Source: Gelatoporia subvermispora B (lineage: Eukaryota > Basidiomycota > Agaricomycetes > Polyporales > Gelatoporiaceae). From it: DNA of 64,000 nt. The DNA lies in contig KB445792.1 of assembly GCA_000320605.2 (NCBI GenBank), positions 1,059,581 through 1,123,580 of the forward strand. The letters run 5' to 3'. Below, in pieces: positions 61,189-64,000 of this stretch; the first letter of the stretch is position 1; every line of letters starts with the position of its first letter. Made by a program: the position numbers and the translations under genes. A model generated the notes under the pieces. It had not been told where the DNA came from. It searched no databases and saw nothing but the letters and a program-made list of their open reading frames with translations.

Positions 61189-62084
61189 CTATGCCCCGCC
61201 GAGCGGGCTCGTTACTCTATCAGACGGCGGCTTTGGAGGCGGACGTTCGGCATATTGAACGCGCGACTGCCTTCGCTTCTCCCGTTCCATCTCAGCTTGT
61301 TCGCGGCGCCATGCGGCGCTGCCCTGGGGCTGTGAACTGCGTAAGCCTGGCGTCCAGAGAGGCCCGACACGCTGCCATGGCCACACAATGAACGAGAGCC
61401 TGGAGTCGATCAGTGCAAGAGGGACCTGGGATCCGCGTTAAGATGGTACAAAATGAAGACAGCTGTACAACTTACGGGCCCAAACCAGTTGCTGTCCTCG
61501 CTGTGAAAAGGCTCGTCCCCTTCTACCCATGCATGACCTTCTGGAATGCGAACCTCTGCATCGGGATATGGTGGGAGCGTCTTCACCTACCAACCGGACA
61601 CGCGCTCAGCAGATGAATGCTTAGTTGGAGCTTGACGAGTGGCTTACAATGTCGCCTTCCAGAGCAACGATCCTCTTCACAACAAGCTTGGAATCAGATG
61701 GCGATCTATCTCCGCCATTCATTTCATGAGCTTCTGCAGGACTGATTAATGAACCCTGTACTCACAGCAACGCCACGACGTCGCCCCTCCTGTAGCGCCC
61801 CATCACTCGTACCGAGAATCGGTCGAAGACAACAACATCCCGCCATGTTGAGCTGTCAGGATTCAACGTGGGCTAGCTAACACATGCGACTGAGCACGAC
61901 CGTTCTTACGAGGGAAGACTTAGTCGATGCGCACCTGCATACTCCTGCCTTTGACAGATTTCACATTGTAGCAATACTGCGTGAAGATGATGGCGGTCGG
62001 TAGCCATATCAAGGCGGAGGCTGTTCTCCGTAGTATATTATTGGATGCGAATAATTGCTGCCATTGTCGCAGATTGGGCCGCAT
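61189..62084 (-). CDS. IMP2: Mitochondrial inner membrane peptidase subunit 2
   Basis: Type I signal peptidase-like enzyme that removes sorting signals on the intermembrane side of the inner membrane. The start is [20 protein letters not shown], then a membrane helix ([17 protein letters not shown]). The catalytic Ser lies in [14 protein letters not shown], split by an intron after Gln. Then [20 protein letters not shown], and the catalytic Lys in [18 protein letters not shown]; the box [20 protein letters not shown] and [20 protein letters not shown] complete the fold. The tail is Arg/Pro-rich, ending [12 protein letters not shown], longer than in yeast. Four or so introns. On the same strand as ATE1. 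Confidence 0.88.
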
Positions 62085-62341
62085 GCTGAGGCCTGAGGGA
62101 AGGCAGCGGGAAGAAGTTGGAAGTTCAAACGTTCACGGTGGAGGCAAGTGCCGAGGAGCGCCGAGACGGTGATCGAGCTCGCCAAATCTCAAGATCGCAT
62201 GGCCGCAGAATCCACTACATAACTACATACTTATTCAAATACAGTAAGAGTTACATCTACAGTTGATCGTGCACATGCAACAAATGGTCTGATTGCATGG
62301 CACCAGAACATGTTGATTCCTTCGGCAGCACAGCTCATAGT

Positions 62342-64000
<1,659 letters not shown>

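Overview
The window looks like nuclear DNA of a filamentous basidiomycete, probably an Agaricomycete and possibly a wood-decay species. The evidence is dense multi-exon genes on both strands, GT-AG introns of about 45-65 bases, moderately high GC, and protein families typical of these fungi (membrane-anchored GH9 endoglucanase, KCH-type K+ transporter, YTP1-like protein, DUF-type CCCH protein). Products were recognised by reading translated exons by eye. Exon junctions were inferred from splice signals and frame, so outer gene boundaries are firmer than individual introns.

Layout, left to right. 0-11.4 kb: RRP8 rRNA methyltransferase (+), Gfo/Idh/MocA oxidoreductase (-), GH9 glucanase (+), sulfite reductase flavoprotein MET10 (-), uracil phosphoribosyltransferase (-). 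11.4-16 kb: a gene-poor stretch with two copies of a dispersed repeat, an old yellow enzyme (-) and a small secreted protein (+). 16.7-23 kb: a HERPUD-like ubiquitin-like membrane protein (-), the PKA regulatory subunit (+) and a Ser/Pro-rich single-span membrane protein (+). 23.4-26 kb: an anion/vitamin-type MFS permease (-). 26-28.6 kb: a gene-free gap holding a 412-base fold-back element. 28.6-38.1 kb: YTP1-like protein (+), ChaC gamma-glutamylcyclotransferase (+), COQ2 (-), Rho-GDI (-), CCCH/DUF protein (-). 38.1-40.7 kb: no clear gene, though coding-like fragments are visible. 40.7-47.8 kb: sugar transporter (+), CDT1 (+), aspartyl aminopeptidase (+). 47.9-52.8 kb: IMP4 (-), ALG8 (-), VMA21 (+). 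53.1-56.7 kb: two ribonucleotide reductase small-subunit genes head to head. 56.9-64 kb: DRG1/RBG1 GTPase (-), KCH-type membrane protein (+), IMP2 mitochondrial peptidase (-) and ATE1 arginyltransferase (-), which runs off the right edge.

Most genes are unrelated housekeeping functions, as usual in fungal chromosomes. I see no secondary-metabolite cluster, CRISPR array, rRNA or tRNA gene. The best candidates for something new are the 412-base fold-back element at 26199-26610, the paired divergent RNR small-subunit genes with MluI-box promoter motifs (a motif also present upstream of CDT1), an old yellow enzyme with Phe at the usual proton-donor Tyr position, and several extreme gene structures: a GC-AG intron, an exon coding only the initiator Met, and a terminal exon coding only Val-Tyr-stop.
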